Source: Cotesia glomerata (Eukaryota > Arthropoda > Insecta > Hymenoptera > Braconidae). Taken from it: a stretch of 64,000 nt of DNA. Below, piece by piece: positions 39,172-51,132 of this stretch. Both the position numbers and the translations under genes were made by a program. The stretch covers positions 1,860,001 through 1,924,000 of the forward strand of contig NC_058161.1 in NCBI RefSeq assembly GCF_020080835.1, given 5' to 3'. Under the pieces are notes generated by a model. It saw only the letters and a program-made list of their open reading frames with translations. It had not been told where the DNA came from and ran no database searches. How positions within the stretch are numbered: position 1 is the first letter of the stretch; every line of letters begins with the position of its first letter.

Positions 39172-40188
39172 TATAAATTATTTTATCTTAAAAAAAAAAT
39201 ATTAACGTGTCAAAAAGTAAACAAGACAATCTTCGAAACGAAAAAAAAATCTTTAAAAAATGAAAACGTCCGTCTAAGCTGAAGGGGATGAAAGTTATTT
39301 TTTGAATTATATTAGCAGCGTATGCAGACACGCGAATGAAGCTGAAGTAAAAAGTAGCATGTCGTTGCTTAGGGGTAAAAAACAAATACGTAAGAAAGGA
39401 AAGGAAAGCAAAGCATGGCCAGGAATAAAAAGTTTAAGTTAAGTCTGGGAGCGAAACCACGGACTGAGACTCGTTGTGAGCCCAGGGCAAATTCACGGCG
39501 ACTTGTAGGTTATTTACAGCTTCTTGGCATGTTAAAATGCGTGTATTCGACTGTATATATAGATATATATACATATGAGATGGTATCCTACTGGAGGAAG
39601 GATAGGACGTGTATAGTTGTAGATACCGAGATCGGTTTAATGCACAAGCACAAAGGTGCTGTGTACGCCTTGAGACCGCGAGCACAGAGACGATATATGT
39701 ATGTAAGTATCATATATTTATATGTATACATATAGGAGTATGTAGTATAGAGAAGGAAGTAACGGATGATTTATATCCGCTGCTACCAGTCCTGCTCCCT
39801 ACCCGCGATAATACCAATCATTATCATCGCTTAATAACAGGCATTACTGCCAACATTGAAATAATGTGTGTACCCCCGTTGCTTTCTCCCTCAATCTCAG
39901 GACTTTGCCATCATCATCTTGTATGACTTCTTGCTCTTGCTTCGTGAAGTATCAGCCTTTTTTTAACGTCACCTTAATTTTTCATTTTTTTATTTTTAAC
40001 AAAAAGGGATAAAATTGTTTCTTACATTTTTATTTTTTGTTCAATTTTCAATTTTAGTTAAATATTAAAAAATATTAGAAAATTTATAAGGACCTTTTTG
40101 GTAGAAAATTTTATTTTTTACAAAAAAGGTCTCTTTTATCATTTTTTTATATCTTCTATATTTCACCCAAAATAATAATAATAATCAA
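39172..40188. other. Intronic block with core at 39.2-39.95 kb
   Basis: Repeat-free, mixed composition. Plus-strand frames of 106 and 105 codons overlap in different phases and a minus frame overlaps them. No domain recognised. Confidence 0.35.
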
Positions 40189-40875
40189 CTAGCAACCTTG
40201 CAGTCACTATGTGACTGCCGTGATTTGTGAATTATCAATAAATAAAATTTTGCTTTATTAAATAATGAATTTTGTTAAATTGCTCTGTACTTTCTTAATT
40301 ATTGACGTTTTTAAAGATATAAGCTTATCCCGATGTTACACTCATGAAGAGCTTTCATTTGAATACCCACATGCATTTTTTATATATTTTTCATATATAC
40401 ATATATATAATATATATTTTAGAGATATAAGCTCATCCTGATGTTACACTCATCAAGAGCTTTCATTTGAGTACCCACATGCATTTTCATATATTTTTCA
40501 TATATACATATATATAATATATATTTTTAAGATATAAGCTCATCCCGATGTTACACTCATCAAGAGCTTTCATTTGAGTACCCACATGTATTTTTGAAAT
40601 ATTTTTCATATATACATATATATAATATATATAAATATATGAAAAATTGATGTGGGTACTCAAATGAAAGGTCACGATGAGTGTAACATCGGGATGAGCT
40701 TATATCTTTAAAAATGTCAATAGTTCACAAGATACAAAGTCATTTCTTAATTATGTATCTAGAGATAGAGCATTTTCGGGAGCAGCCTAAATATTTATCA
40801 TCATAAATTGACTATTGGTGAGAATTATATGAAACCTTAAAAAGGCACAACTCCAGGTCACCTTTCTAAATATAC
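40189..40875 (-). mobile_element. Helitron-type palindrome element, copy 11
   Basis: CTAG at 40189-40192 and an intact hairpin mark the 3' end. Three tandem copies of one arm (40310-40400, 40430-40520, 40530-40620) are followed by a single opposite arm (40635-40705), so two half-palindromes have been added. The 5' block ends in GCAGCCTAAAT at 40792. A further 80 bases match the copy at 12356. Confidence 0.8.
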
Positions 40876-42039
40876 TAAATTTAACCATAAAAACCCATTT
40901 TATCATATAAATACATTGGCCACAAAATTTTGCTTATTATCTTAATAATATAGATTATAAATAAATTATTTTTATTTTTTAATTGCACGCCTCATTTTTT
41001 GACCAAAAATTCAAAAACAAGAAAAAATTGAAAAAAAATCTTCTTTATAGAAAATTAAATTTCCTACAAAAAAGGTTTCTTTTAATTTTTTTTCCTTTCT
41101 TCAATAATAAAAATAACTTATTGATTATAAATTTTAATTATTATTTAAAGATAATAAAAATAATACTAATTACTCAGAAGCATTCTGCTAAAAGTTATAT
41201 TTTTGGACGAAATAATTAACCAAAGTACCACATCACCGGACACGCAATTACGTAATATCTGGTATTTATAACTGCATTAATATTGTATACATAACTTGAT
41301 AAAGTTTAGAGCGTTGGCAAAAAAGTTAGACTCAAAGTAATTTTTAAAGATATGTTATTATTATTGCCGTTAATATTATCATAAGAATGCCAAGTAGCCT
41401 CGGAAATACCTTAAAATTGTCTTTTCTCGTACACGTTTCGAATAGCTGCACATGAGGGTCGCGTGCAATCTCGTGCGAATATTCCGTGCGCCATTTACTC
41501 GAAATATTCTATACAAAGTAGCTAAATACAACTGAGTCTCAATACATGGAAGAATAAAAATACAAATGGACATGTAAATGGCTTGCAATTTCACTATTGT
41601 CTCATGCATAACGCTACTTGATTCGCTCCAATGATTCTTAGCCTGATATGATGACAAAATTTTATATAAATTTATGAGATATGTCTACGCACGCATGCTC
41701 CTCATTTCCTCATTTCCTAGTTTATAACCCAAGAAATCGATTTTAAATTGTAAACAAATCCGATTTTTTTTTTAATAAATCTCAACTCAATGAGGGGTTG
41801 ATGTGTAATGGATACGTACATGTATCATGTATGAATTTTTTTATTTTCTTTTCGCGCAGAGATATAATTATCCCGTAATTACCGGGTAAGCTTAATAATA
41901 GACAATTAAAAAAAATATTTTATAAGACGTCCGATTCCATGTAATTAATTATCATGTAATGGCTTCATGACTTCTGACTACTGAGAAAAAAAATTGTTCA
42001 GGCTAAAAAAGTCGCTGCCGACGTCCTCGAAGTTAATAT
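40876..42039. other. Intronic sequence with mixed patch at 41.2-41.9 kb
   Basis: AT-rich to 41220, then a single-copy-looking patch including the palindrome 'cccgtaattaccggg' (41873-41887). A 92-codon minus frame shows no family resemblance. Confidence 0.35.
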
Positions 42040-42790
42040 ACAAAATTTTTTTAGTTTTGAAGGTTTTGAAGGGAATATTTTGAGATTTTTAGGTGAAATG
42101 TGGAAGTTCAGGATCATATGGTCGCTGATACAGCCGCCATATTGATAAAAACTTTCAATTTACAGCGCTAGATGTCACTAGTTTGCCGTAGAAATTTGAA
42201 AATTCAAATTCTGGCGGGAAATATTAAAAAAAATATATTTTATGTTTGAAATTTAATTTTCTATAAATAAAACCTTAAAATTTAGATTTTAAATAAAAAT
42301 TATTTTTCTAACAAATTATTTTGAACTGTAGAAAATTTATTACCGATTTTCTTAAACCTAAAATAAAAAATTTAATTAATTTTGTGGAGTTTTATATTCA
42401 AATTTTGAGATTTTTTACTCAAATATTGTAGAAAATTTGAAATTCAAATTCTGGCGGGAAATACCAAAATAAATATATTTCTAGTTTGAAATTTAATTTT
42501 TTATTAATAAAACCTTAAAATTTCAATTTTAAATAAAATACATTCTAAAAAATTATTTTAAACTCTAAAAAAATCACTACCGATTTTCTCAAACTTAAAA
42601 TATAAAAAAAAATTAATTTTGTGGAGTTTAATAATGAAATTTTGAGATTTTTTACTTAAATATGGAATTGAAGGATCATATGATCGCTGATGCAGCCGCC
42701 ATATTGATTAAAACTTTAAACTCACTGCGCTAGATGTCGCTAGTTAATCTCAATTTTTTAAACTTAAAATTTTGAAAGAAATATTGAAGA
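42040..42790. repeat. Diverged direct repeats with GCGCTAGATGTCRCTAG motif
   Basis: 'atcatatggtcgctgatac' followed by 'agccgccatattgat' and GCGCTAGATGTCACTAG occurs at 42110-42181 and again at 42674-42743. Between them 'aattcaaattctggcgggaa' occurs twice (42196, 42440). The CTAGATGTC core resembles the TAGATGGCG motifs elsewhere. Confidence 0.65.
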
Positions 42791-43535
42791 TATAAAAAAA
42801 ATTCCAAGAAAAATTTTCTTGCAAATTAAATAATTAGAAAATTTTAATTTCAGCCGGTAATTATAATTTAATCATAAAAAATTTAATTTAAATTCTAAGA
42901 ATCGATAAAAAATAAAAAAATGTATTTATTAAAGCAATTGTCGATACCACGAGGGTCAATTATCAGCTAAACGATAGACTAGGGAGTATAAGTATACCCA
43001 GGGAGCTAATGAAATTATCCGGTCCGGGAGTGAGCCTTATAAACTATCACCGAACCGGGAACTTAATAAATAAAATAAAATTCGCTCTTGGATAAAATAG
43101 ATAAAATAAATAAGGTGAATAAAATGGATAAAACTCAAGCTGAGGTTGTTAAATTATCGGATTTAAGGATAATTATTTAGTTTGCGGCTCGGAGATTTTG
43201 TTAGGAATTTATGTGAAAGTAAAACGGGAGCAGGAGCGTGAAAGACAAGCTGCATGCAACCAGACGGCTCTCAGATGACCGGGAAAATTTATAGCTCGGT
43301 CGTTAGTGGCCTGAACTAACACCGGACACTGTTGGCCAGCGCAACCCTATCCCGATGTCCAGGGCGTGCCGGATCGGTGATTTACCGAGTCATTTGTCCC
43401 GATAACACTGACAGATGCTGCCGCTTGGGATCTTGTTACCTACTATAGCTTATTTTTGCAAATTTCTCGGACTTTTTGCAATATTTGATGTTTGAATAGG
43501 GCGAGGTTGTAATGTTCAATGTTAAAAAGACTCAC
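42791..43535. other. Intron 2 proximal block beside Dll exon 2
   Basis: 43000-43440 is balanced to GC-rich ('ccagggcgtgccggatcggt', 'tcgttagtggcctgaacta') and repeat-free right up to the exon 2 donor. Possibly conserved proximal intronic sequence. No exon seen. Confidence 0.4.
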
Positions 43536-43759
43536 CTGTGTCTGCGTCAACCCTAGGCTGGCTGCCAGCTCCGCTCGCTCAGGTAGTGCGAGGTACTGCG
43601 TCCTCTGGAACCGCCTGTTCAGCTGCTGGAGCTGCAGGCTGCTGTAGATCGTTCTGGGCTTACGCATTTTCTTGCCCTTGCCGTTTCTCAGGGAGCCGCC
43701 GCCTCCTCCTCCCAGCTCGTCCACCAGGCTTCCTCCCTTATCACCCAAAGGCGAGAGGT
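43536..43759 (-). CDS. Dll: Distal-less homeobox protein, exon 2 (linker and homeodomain residues 1-44)
   Basis: This 224-base internal exon contributes two bases of a split Asp codon and then 74 codons. It starts after the acceptor TTCACAG and ends before the donor CAG|GTGAGT. The protein runs from a short acidic/Gly linker with six consecutive Gly, through NGKGKKMRKPRT, into the homeodomain: Arg5, YSSLQLQQLNRRF (helix 1), LALPERAELAASLGL (helix 2) and TQTQ. It stops at homeodomain residue 44. The recognition helix (residues 45-60, with Trp48, Gln50 and Asn51) must lie on a further exon, which I could not find in the window. Dll/Dlx genes are known for an intron at this Gln44/Val45 position. 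The linker is glycine-expanded compared with the linker I recall for Drosophila. Reading past the donor gives 27 intronic residues and a stop, so unspliced RNA would encode a truncated homeodomain. Phase agrees exactly with exon 1. Confidence 0.96.
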
Positions 43760-43927
43760 CTGTGAACATACACCACCCTGATATCAACCTTCAAAATTTT
43801 GGTCTATTTTTTTGCGACTTTGATTGAAAAAAACTAAAAAGTTTTAATTGGTTGGAAAATTAAATCATAAATAATTCTAAGGGAAAATTTGTATTTTTTA
43901 TTTTATTGCTACCTGATTAATTTTTAA

Positions 43928-44280
43928 CTAGAAACCTTGCAAAAAATGAAATTTTGCTTTATTAAATAATGAATTTTATTAAATTGCACTGTACTTTCTT
44001 TAATATTGACGTTTTTAAAGATATAAACTCATCCCGATGATATCCTCTTCAAGAGCTTTCATTTGAGTACCCACATGCATTTTTGATATATTTTTCATAT
44101 ATACATATATATAATATATATAAATATATGAAAAATTGATGTGGGTACTCAAATGAAAGCTCTTGATGAGTGCAACATTAGGATGAACTTATATCTTTAA
44201 AAATATCAATATTTCTCAAGATACAAGGTAATTTCATAATTATGTATCTAAAGATAGAGTATTTTCTAATGCAGCCTAAG
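43928..44280 (-). mobile_element. Helitron-type palindrome element, copy 12 (shortest)
   Basis: This minimal copy lies 170 bases from Dll exon 2, inside intron 1. CTAG at 43928-43931 and AACCTTGC are kept, but the hairpin has been deleted. A single palindrome (44020-44200) and the 5' block (GCAGCCTAAG) follow. It is the only family member I see right of exon 2. Confidence 0.78.
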
Positions 44281-44506
44281 TACTTAAATATTTAAAAATT
44301 TTAAATCTTATTTAGTTAAAATAAATTTTTTATTCACTTAAAAATAATTTTTTTGATGAAAAATATTAAATTAATTTTTTACTATTAATTAAAAATAATA
44401 ATAAAATTATTAACAATATAAAAAGTCAAAAAATGTACTTGAAAATTTTAATTGAATTTGATTATTGCTTAGGCGTGTGAATAAAGACAGAATAATAATA
44501 TCTAAT

Positions 44507-44593
<87 letters not shown>

Positions 44594-45320
44594 ATGAAAA
44601 AAGAATAGTTGATGATGGGAGCGGTGTTTTAAAAGCATAATACAAGTCAAGCTCGCCTGTGCATCATATATTGATGAGAACATGTGATACGTCAATAATT
44701 CATAGGTCTGATATTTAATAATCCTTCTTACATCTCATATTAATACTTAATACTTGATACTTCATACATCATATGCACACATATTAGCATTTTAATTTTG
44801 AATTATTTTATTCCATCTCCTTTCATTACTCATTACTCATTAATTCTCATTAGCATAACCCGCACTTAGTTATTCTCCGACTGGATCCATGTGCTTACAG
44901 TAGACTCCAGACTTGCAACAATTAATAGTGGGAGGCTATTGTGTACGTGCTCTTACTTCTATATAATGTGTATTTATATTTACTAGAATCTTAAAGCTCC
45001 TCAGACTTAATATATGTTACTCACGTGGGTTTTGTGTACGTGAAATCACCCGCCGTTAATTAATGATCACTCATCACGAAATTAGTACTGTTAATTACCA
45101 AGAGAATAATGTACTATTAAAAATAAAAAATACCTCCTCTGAACGATGTTTTCACAACGTACACGCTAGTAGAAAAAGTTATAATCTGTGTCAGATGTCA
45201 CACTTGTTTTTTTTTAATGATAAGTAACTATTGTAATTATAATTTACACTTTAAATTTAGTTTCTACTTTCATTTTGGGATTTTAAAATTAAAAATTTTT
45301 ATTTTAAACTCAAATTTATA
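44281..45320. other. Intron 1 sequence between Helitron copy 12 and the family C/B/C cluster
   Basis: AT-rich, with the compound microsatellite at 44506-44590 and a mixed patch at 44620-45110. Nothing gene-like. Confidence 0.4.
44506..44590. repeat. Compound (AC)n-(AT)n-(TAA)n microsatellite in intron 1
   Basis: About 13 AC repeats, a short AT run and about 16 TAA repeats. Other simple repeats are (TAA)n at 8367-8411, (ATT)n at 12916-12957, poly-T at 20573-20613, (AT)n at 33477-33526 and poly-A at 54128-54153. Confidence 0.92.
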
Positions 45321-45531
45321 CATTGATAGAAGGATTTACTAACTATTAATAATTTAATTTATTTGAAGAAAATTATTTAATTTATTAAATTTTAATGAAT
45401 ATTTTTTAACATTTAATAAATATTTATTTGGGAGGAAAGTACATTTATTAATAGTTAACAAATATTTATCAACAGTTAATAAATATTTTGTTGAGTGAAT
45501 TTGTTCCGCTTGAAATGTCATATGATATGAA
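45321..45531. mobile_element. Family C fragment
   Basis: This is the first 210 bases of a family C element (CATTGATAGAAGG start after TA, through 'ttccgcttgaaatgtcat'). It is cut off where the family B copy at 45532 begins. Its remainder does not resume after that insertion; instead a complete C element starts. Confidence 0.68.
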
Positions 45532-46334
45532 CATTGATAGAAGTATTTAGTACGGAGTATTTAGTACGGAGTACTCAATTGATTTAGTAACAAAATTTTT
45601 ATTCATTTATTTGGAAGAAACAAATATTTTCTACCCAACAATATTATTTGTTATAGTTTAATAAATGATTACTTTCTATGAAAAAAGCTTTATTACATGA
45701 AAGTAAATATTTATTTTCATCAAATAATATTTAGTAACAGGTACTAAATATTTCTTTGGCAAGTATTGTCGGTAGATGGCTATGCTTTAATTCCAATGTT
45801 TATGTGAAACATAACCTATTCACTGACTTAGATTATTTTATCCAGCTCGATTTTAGGAGATTTATCAAATCTTTAAAAACACACATACTCCTAATAAATG
45901 TCTTCTATTTATGTCTTTTCTCAGTGGAGTTTAGTTAACATTTTTCAATTAGTCCATTATTGATATGTTAAAAACTTGTTTAATTTTGACTTTTATAAAT
46001 GTCTCAAACAAAAAAATATAATTTAATGAGATTCTTTTCTTTATAATACCTTATATTTTTACTTGAAATTATTTATTTTTATTTATTTTAAGTTAAAAAG
46101 TTAGGTTACACGCTAAAATTAGTTAAAAAATTAATTTCTTTGATACCAATAAACGATTTATTGAGTAACAATAAATCATTTGTTAAATACTACTAAATAT
46201 TTATTTGGTGGAACTAAATGGGCTTTAATAAATGATTTAATACCTATTACTAAATATTTGGTAATTAAAAGTTTGTTATTAAATCATTTAGTATTTGTTA
46301 CTAAATCTTATTAAATAGAACTAAATCCTTCTAA
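45532..46334. mobile_element. Family B element, second copy (right end decayed)
   Basis: This copy is in the opposite orientation to 36410. It starts CATTGATAGAAG, contains GTACGGAGTAC near the start and the shared internal stretch 'ggttacacgctaaaattag', and ends 'ctaaatccttcta' without the final ATCAGTG. It lies between two family C pieces. Confidence 0.72.
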
Positions 46335-46339
46335 AATAC

Positions 46340-47045
46340 ACTGATAGAATTCATTAATTATTAATAATTTAATTTGTTTGGAGACAATTATTTAATTTAT
46401 TAAATTTTAATAAATATTTTTTAACATTCAATAAATATTTTTTTGAGAGGGAAGTACATTTATTAATAGTTAATAAATATTTATTAATAGTTAACAAATA
46501 TTTATTAACAGTTAATAAATATTTTGTTGAGTGAATTTGTTTCGCTTGCAATGTCATATAATATGAAGATTACTTATAAACAAAAATCATCTTTATAAAT
46601 TATTTGGATTAATTATATTACATTATAATAACGTTTATTGTAAAATACCAAATTCTATCACAGCTCATAATTATCTTTTATATTTTTAAATATTAAAAAC
46701 GTTAATTTATTTAGTGAATTGAATTATTATCATGTATTCCAGCTATAGGGGTATAAAAAGTGTCAAAAGAAAATTGCTATTCTTGCTTTTTATTTTAAAT
46801 AAATATTTGTTAACAGTTAACAAATAGTCATTAACCATTAATAAATATTTACTAATAGTTAGTAAATTGTACTTAATAAATTACTTATTAACTGTTAATA
46901 AATATTTGTTAACAACAAATATTGATTAAAATTTAATAAATAATTTATTAACTGTTGATAAATATTTATTAAATCCTAATGTTAAAAAATGATTTATTAA
47001 AAGTTAATAAAGCTTATTAAATATAAACAAATTCTTCTATCAGTA
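46340..47045. mobile_element. TA-flanked inverted-repeat element, family C
   Basis: The left end is CACTGATAGAATTCATT after TA; the right end is TTCTTCTATCAGTA before TA. Both halves are full of TTAATAAATATTTATTAAC-type repeats. The central unique part includes 'ccagctataggggtataaa' and 'ttgcaatgtcat'. It shares its outermost bases with family B but has a different interior. Confidence 0.78.
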
Positions 47046-47626
47046 TACACAAATATTTGAATAATAAAATTTTTACATAAATTTTAATATTTTTTTCAGC
47101 TAAAAAATATTGTTAATAATTCAACTATCAGCTTGTATTAAAATAAAAGTAATAATACTGACTAAAATTCGAATTAAAAAATGAACCCTCAGAAATTAGT
47201 CAGAGCGAAAAGTTAAAAAAACAGAAACAGAGCCCGTATAATAAGTAGCATGAAAGAATAAGGTTTTATAAGAATAACGAGAAGGTGCATTTCGCGATAA
47301 TATCTAGTGTCGATACGCGCGTCCGCGATGTTTGCCCGGCGCCGAGTTTAACCGCTCGTGTACACCAGGTTGAATCACGCGATCGCTACCCGATCTCCCG
47401 TAAACTCACACAGAACCGTCTCCATGCAGGTAACTTATACATTTATATTGTAAGTATATAATATAAAGGCTTCTTCTCCACATTACAGTGGAGACTATAC
47501 ACGGCCGCCGCCGATATCTTCCTTATCCTCCTATCATCTTTATCTTCGCGGTTGTTTTACAGTTTACAGCTCGGATCTTTCTGGAGTTAACTTTCAGGAG
47601 CAAATTCAGAGCAAGAATTGACTTTA
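47046..47626. other. GC-rich intron 1 block, candidate enhancer
   Basis: 47260-47420 ('gatgtttgcccggcgccgag', 'gttgaatcacgcgatcgcta', 'gataatatctagtgtcgat') is GC-rich and lies between two transposon-like elements. Candidate regulatory sequence. Confidence 0.4.
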
Positions 47627-48552
47627 CACTGAGAAAAAAATTTATTTAAATGAAATAAGGCTCGTTAACTATAAATAAATCTCTTATTTAAATATCACCA
47701 GAAATATTTATTTGATACCAAATCAGATTTGTTAACTATAAATAAATGGTATGTTTGAATATACTCAAAGCAATGATTTTTAGTTTTAGGTTCGGAAAGT
47801 TGTAAAAGTGGACATATCGAACGTTTGGGGTAAAATGGGCACTTCTTTTGGAATTATTAATTATACTGAAATGAACAATGACAATAAAGTTAGCCGACAT
47901 CTAAAAATTTTTAGAATTTTTTTTATTGAAACAAATTTTACAAAAAAATTTTTTTTTTTAATTTCATTTGTAAAAAATTCGAAAAACTGTAAGTGCAATT
48001 AAAAAAAAATATTATTTAGTTCTAATTTAACACATTAAGCAAAATAAAAAAATAAAAAATGTCGATTAACTTTATTATTATAAATTAACAGACATCTATA
48101 AATTTTTTCGACTTTTATAACAGTAAAATTATTATGAAAAAATTTTAATTAAAAAATTTCACATGTTAAAATTAATAAAAATTATAAGTGAAAATTTTTA
48201 GAAATATTTTTTTATTGTAATTAAGATCAATAGGTAAATTAATATTATATTAAAATAAATATAAAAGAAGTAGTGGTTGGTCACAAAAAAGATCAAATCT
48301 AAACAATACTCACATTGAAAATTAGCGACACCAAGCGTAATTTACTTGAAGCGAGATTTGTTAATAGTTAACAAATCTTTATTTGAATAAAATAAATCAG
48401 TCGATTCAATTAAATAAACCAAAACGAAGTAGTATTTGATTCAAAATAATATATATATTTAAATAAAAGAAATTTGTTGACATTAAATAAATATTTTTGA
48501 TTCATTTTAAATAAATCAGTGCATTTGAGTCAAACAAACCGTTTTCTCAGTG
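47627..48552. mobile_element. TA-flanked inverted-repeat element, family E
   Basis: The left end CACTGAGAAAAAAATTT and right end GTTTTCTCAGTG are inverted, with TA at both edges (47625-47626, 48553-48554). Subterminal parts carry repeated GTTAACTATAAATAAAT motifs on the left and their complements on the right. The 926-bp interior has no convincing reading frame. Confidence 0.8.
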
Positions 48553-49123
48553 TAAGTCTTAACTTTACAACTATTATTTAAGTTATTTCAACTTTACAGT
48601 TTGATACTAAATTTATACAGGCATTAAATATACAATAAAATTGTGGATATATTCATCATAAATAAATCAAGAGATAAGTTACAATACGAGGGGAGATGAA
48701 GATTATTTTATCGCTTTTGTATAAATACCGAGTACTTATAATAGACGATACTTTTCCACGCAATCTTTCAAATTATACTTTTCATCACTTAATCGCTTAT
48801 GTTTATAAAGACATTTATATTTATTTTAATATTGATACTAATTATTTGGATTTTAATTTTAATATTACTTAACTTTTAGACAATAAAATAAATTAATATT
48901 GAAGTTATTTTAGAAAAATAAAAATTTATAATAGAATTTGCAATTAAAAAAATTTTATTTCTTTCGATGTTATTTTATCAAAAATTTTTTACCATTAAAA
49001 AAGACAAATTTAATAGATTTTTCTATTGTTCTTCCACGAAATAAATTTTGAAAGTTAACTATCTAGAAGTTAATAAAAAAATTTTGATAAAAATAAGGAA
49101 TTAAATGTATGAAATTTAATGAA
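48553..49123. other. Intron 1 AT-rich DNA
   Basis: Low-complexity A/T-rich sequence between family E and family D elements. Nothing recognised. Confidence 0.4.
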
Positions 49124-49824
49124 ATATATCGCGTTACTAAAACCATAAGGGCGTATCTCAAAATATACGCCCTTATGGTTTTGCAGAACCATAAGGGCGT
49201 ATAAAAAAATTTTTTTTGCTCCAATCAATGTAAAAATATTGAAAACATAACATCTATGGAAAAAACGAAAAAAAAAATTTTTTTTGTGATACGCCCTTAT
49301 GGTTTTAAGAAAACATTTTTCTAAAACCATAAGGGCGTATCCTGTTTTTCGGTTTATTATCAATTATAGGTCAGAGTAAGAAAAAAAATTGCAAAGGTGA
49401 TAGAAATTATCACTCCACAACTTAATTTATATCAACAAATATTGATTTGAGTGAAAAAACGAATGAAAAATTAAGAAAAAATAAATTCATAACAACTTGA
49501 GAACAATCGGTATGTCTTCAAGTTAATAAAATTAGCCTCAAAGTTTTTCAAAATTGATTTTTTTTACTTCAGATCTATTTACGATTAACAAAAGAGTTTT
49601 GTAAGCCATTTAGAACTGTAATTTTAAAAAAGTCATTCCAAAAGAACTTTGTTCTTGAGAATTGTTATGATCCTTCAATACCAATATCTTGAAGCAAGTT
49701 TGATGATCTAAATCATTTTTGTACATCAGGCACTAACCCACAAAATATCATCGGTGTTATCAAAGTTTAATTTTCAGCCATGCTCATAGTTTATAAATTT
49801 TTTAATATTTTTTAACATTATCTA

Positions 49825-50528
49825 CACGGAAAAAATTTATGGGAAAATTTACGATACAACTATTGTAAATCTGGACTATACTTTTATTACTATTAATTGT
49901 CAAATATTTTAGAAGAAAAAATACTATTTATTCATGAAAAAATACGATATTACTCTTGTAAAAAGTAAGAGATGAAAATTTCCAGTGCTGCCTCTGTATC
50001 TTTCCAATAGAACTATAGCAAATTTTACAATAGTTGAATTGGAATGTTTCTCAATTAGTGTGAGTGATGGCCGTGCACAGCGCTAGACTCTGAGTTTATG
50101 TAAATGTTAAAGGATATGGGTCTTTGTTTACCTCGGATAGCGTAGAGGGAGAGTATCTGGCTGGCCAACACAGAGTTCTGGGTTCGATTCCCAGATAGCA
50201 CGAAAAGGTCGGTTTCTTTTTTCGATTACTGAACAGGTACCAATTAGTCCAACCTTCTATCTCTCTCCCTCCCTAATATTTCTTTTAAAAAAACCAACTG
50301 TGAATTTTTACAATAGTTGAATTGTAAAGTTCACAAACACATATTGTATAATTTGCTCTATAGTATTCGACTTTTTAAGACTCTTGCTAGTCTTATTTGT
50401 TTTGGATAAAATTTACAATAGTAGATCGTAAAAATTACTAAATGAGAAGTACAGTCCACCGTTACTATTTTATTTAGTAAAAATTACAATAGTAAAATAG
50501 TAAAAACTCCTTCAATTTTCTTTCCGTG
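49825..50528. mobile_element. TA-flanked inverted-repeat element, family F, nested in family D
   Basis: The ends are CACGGAAAAAA and TTTTCTTTCCGTG with TA on both sides (49823-49824, 50529-50530). The inner sequence repeats ACAATAGTTGAATTG-like motifs on both halves. It lies in the loop of the foldback element and itself contains a tRNA-like segment (50131-50202). Confidence 0.8.
50131..50202 (+). repeat. tRNA-like / SINE-head sequence
   Basis: A perfect T arm (CTGGG-TTCGATT-CCCAG) contains a perfect B box (GGTTCGATTCC, 50181-50191). An A-box-like TAGCGTAGAGGGAGAG lies about 30 bases upstream. The acceptor strands (CTCGGAT and ATAGCAC) do not pair and the anticodon stem is poor, so this is not a functional tRNA. 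It is more likely a tRNA-derived SINE head or tRNA pseudogene carried inside a transposon. Confidence 0.6.
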
Positions 50529-51132
50529 TAGTTAAAAAAAAATTAAGAAATCTTTTTTTTTACTTTTATAATCTTAGACACAGATGATCCTGACGATGGA
50601 GATGGCATTGGAGTAATACTCTGATGAATTTATTTTTCCTTAATTTTTTATTAGTTTTCTCACTTAAATAAATATTTGTTGACATAAATCAAGTTGTGAA
50701 GTGATATTCTATTACCTTTGCAATTTTTTTTCTGACTCTGACTCATAATTGATAATAAACCGAAAAAACAGGATACGCCCTTATGGTTTTAGAAAAATAT
50801 TTTCTTAAAACCATAAGGGCGTATCACAAAAAAATTTTTTTTTTTCGTTTTTTCCATAGATGTTAATATTTTCAATATTTTTACATTGATTGGAGCAAAA
50901 AAAATTTTTTTATACGCCCTTATGGTTCTAGTAACGCGATATATGAATATATTAACAAATAAAAAATAAAATTCCATGCAGGTTGAATTCCTACGGCCGA
51001 AAAGTGAATTTCGATGGGCCATGATAGAGCAGATACAATATAGTAGTAAATGGCGCGTGTACTAACAAGGAGCAAACAATAGCGTGCCCACTGGCAATTA
51101 AGCGAATCGCGATTGCGATGCGATATTTATTA

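Larger units (their letters stand above)
49124..50944. mobile_element. Foldback element with ~330-370 bp inverted arms, family D
   Basis: The left arm (about 49124-49490) and right arm (about 50620-50944) are inverted copies. Outer ends are ATATATCGCGTTACTA and TAGTAACGCGATATAT. The arms carry alternating copies of AAAACCATAAGGGCGTATC and its complement: five on the left (starting near 49139, 49163, 49186, 49288, 49322) and three on the right (50771, 50804, 50911). The left arm has one extra inverted pair. A TA duplication (TA|TATCGCG) is possible. The open frames at 49070-49363 and 50789-51022 only translate the arms. Confidence 0.82.

Noticed and set aside
43538..43765. Plus-strand open frame opposite Dll exon 2
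   Set aside because: Antisense shadow of the homeobox exon.
49070..49363. 97-codon minus-strand frame
   Set aside because: It translates the inverted 19-mers of the foldback element; the same peptide pieces recur in the frame at 50789-51022.
50131..50202. Functional tRNA gene
   Set aside because: The T arm is perfect but the acceptor stem does not pair and the anticodon stem is broken.
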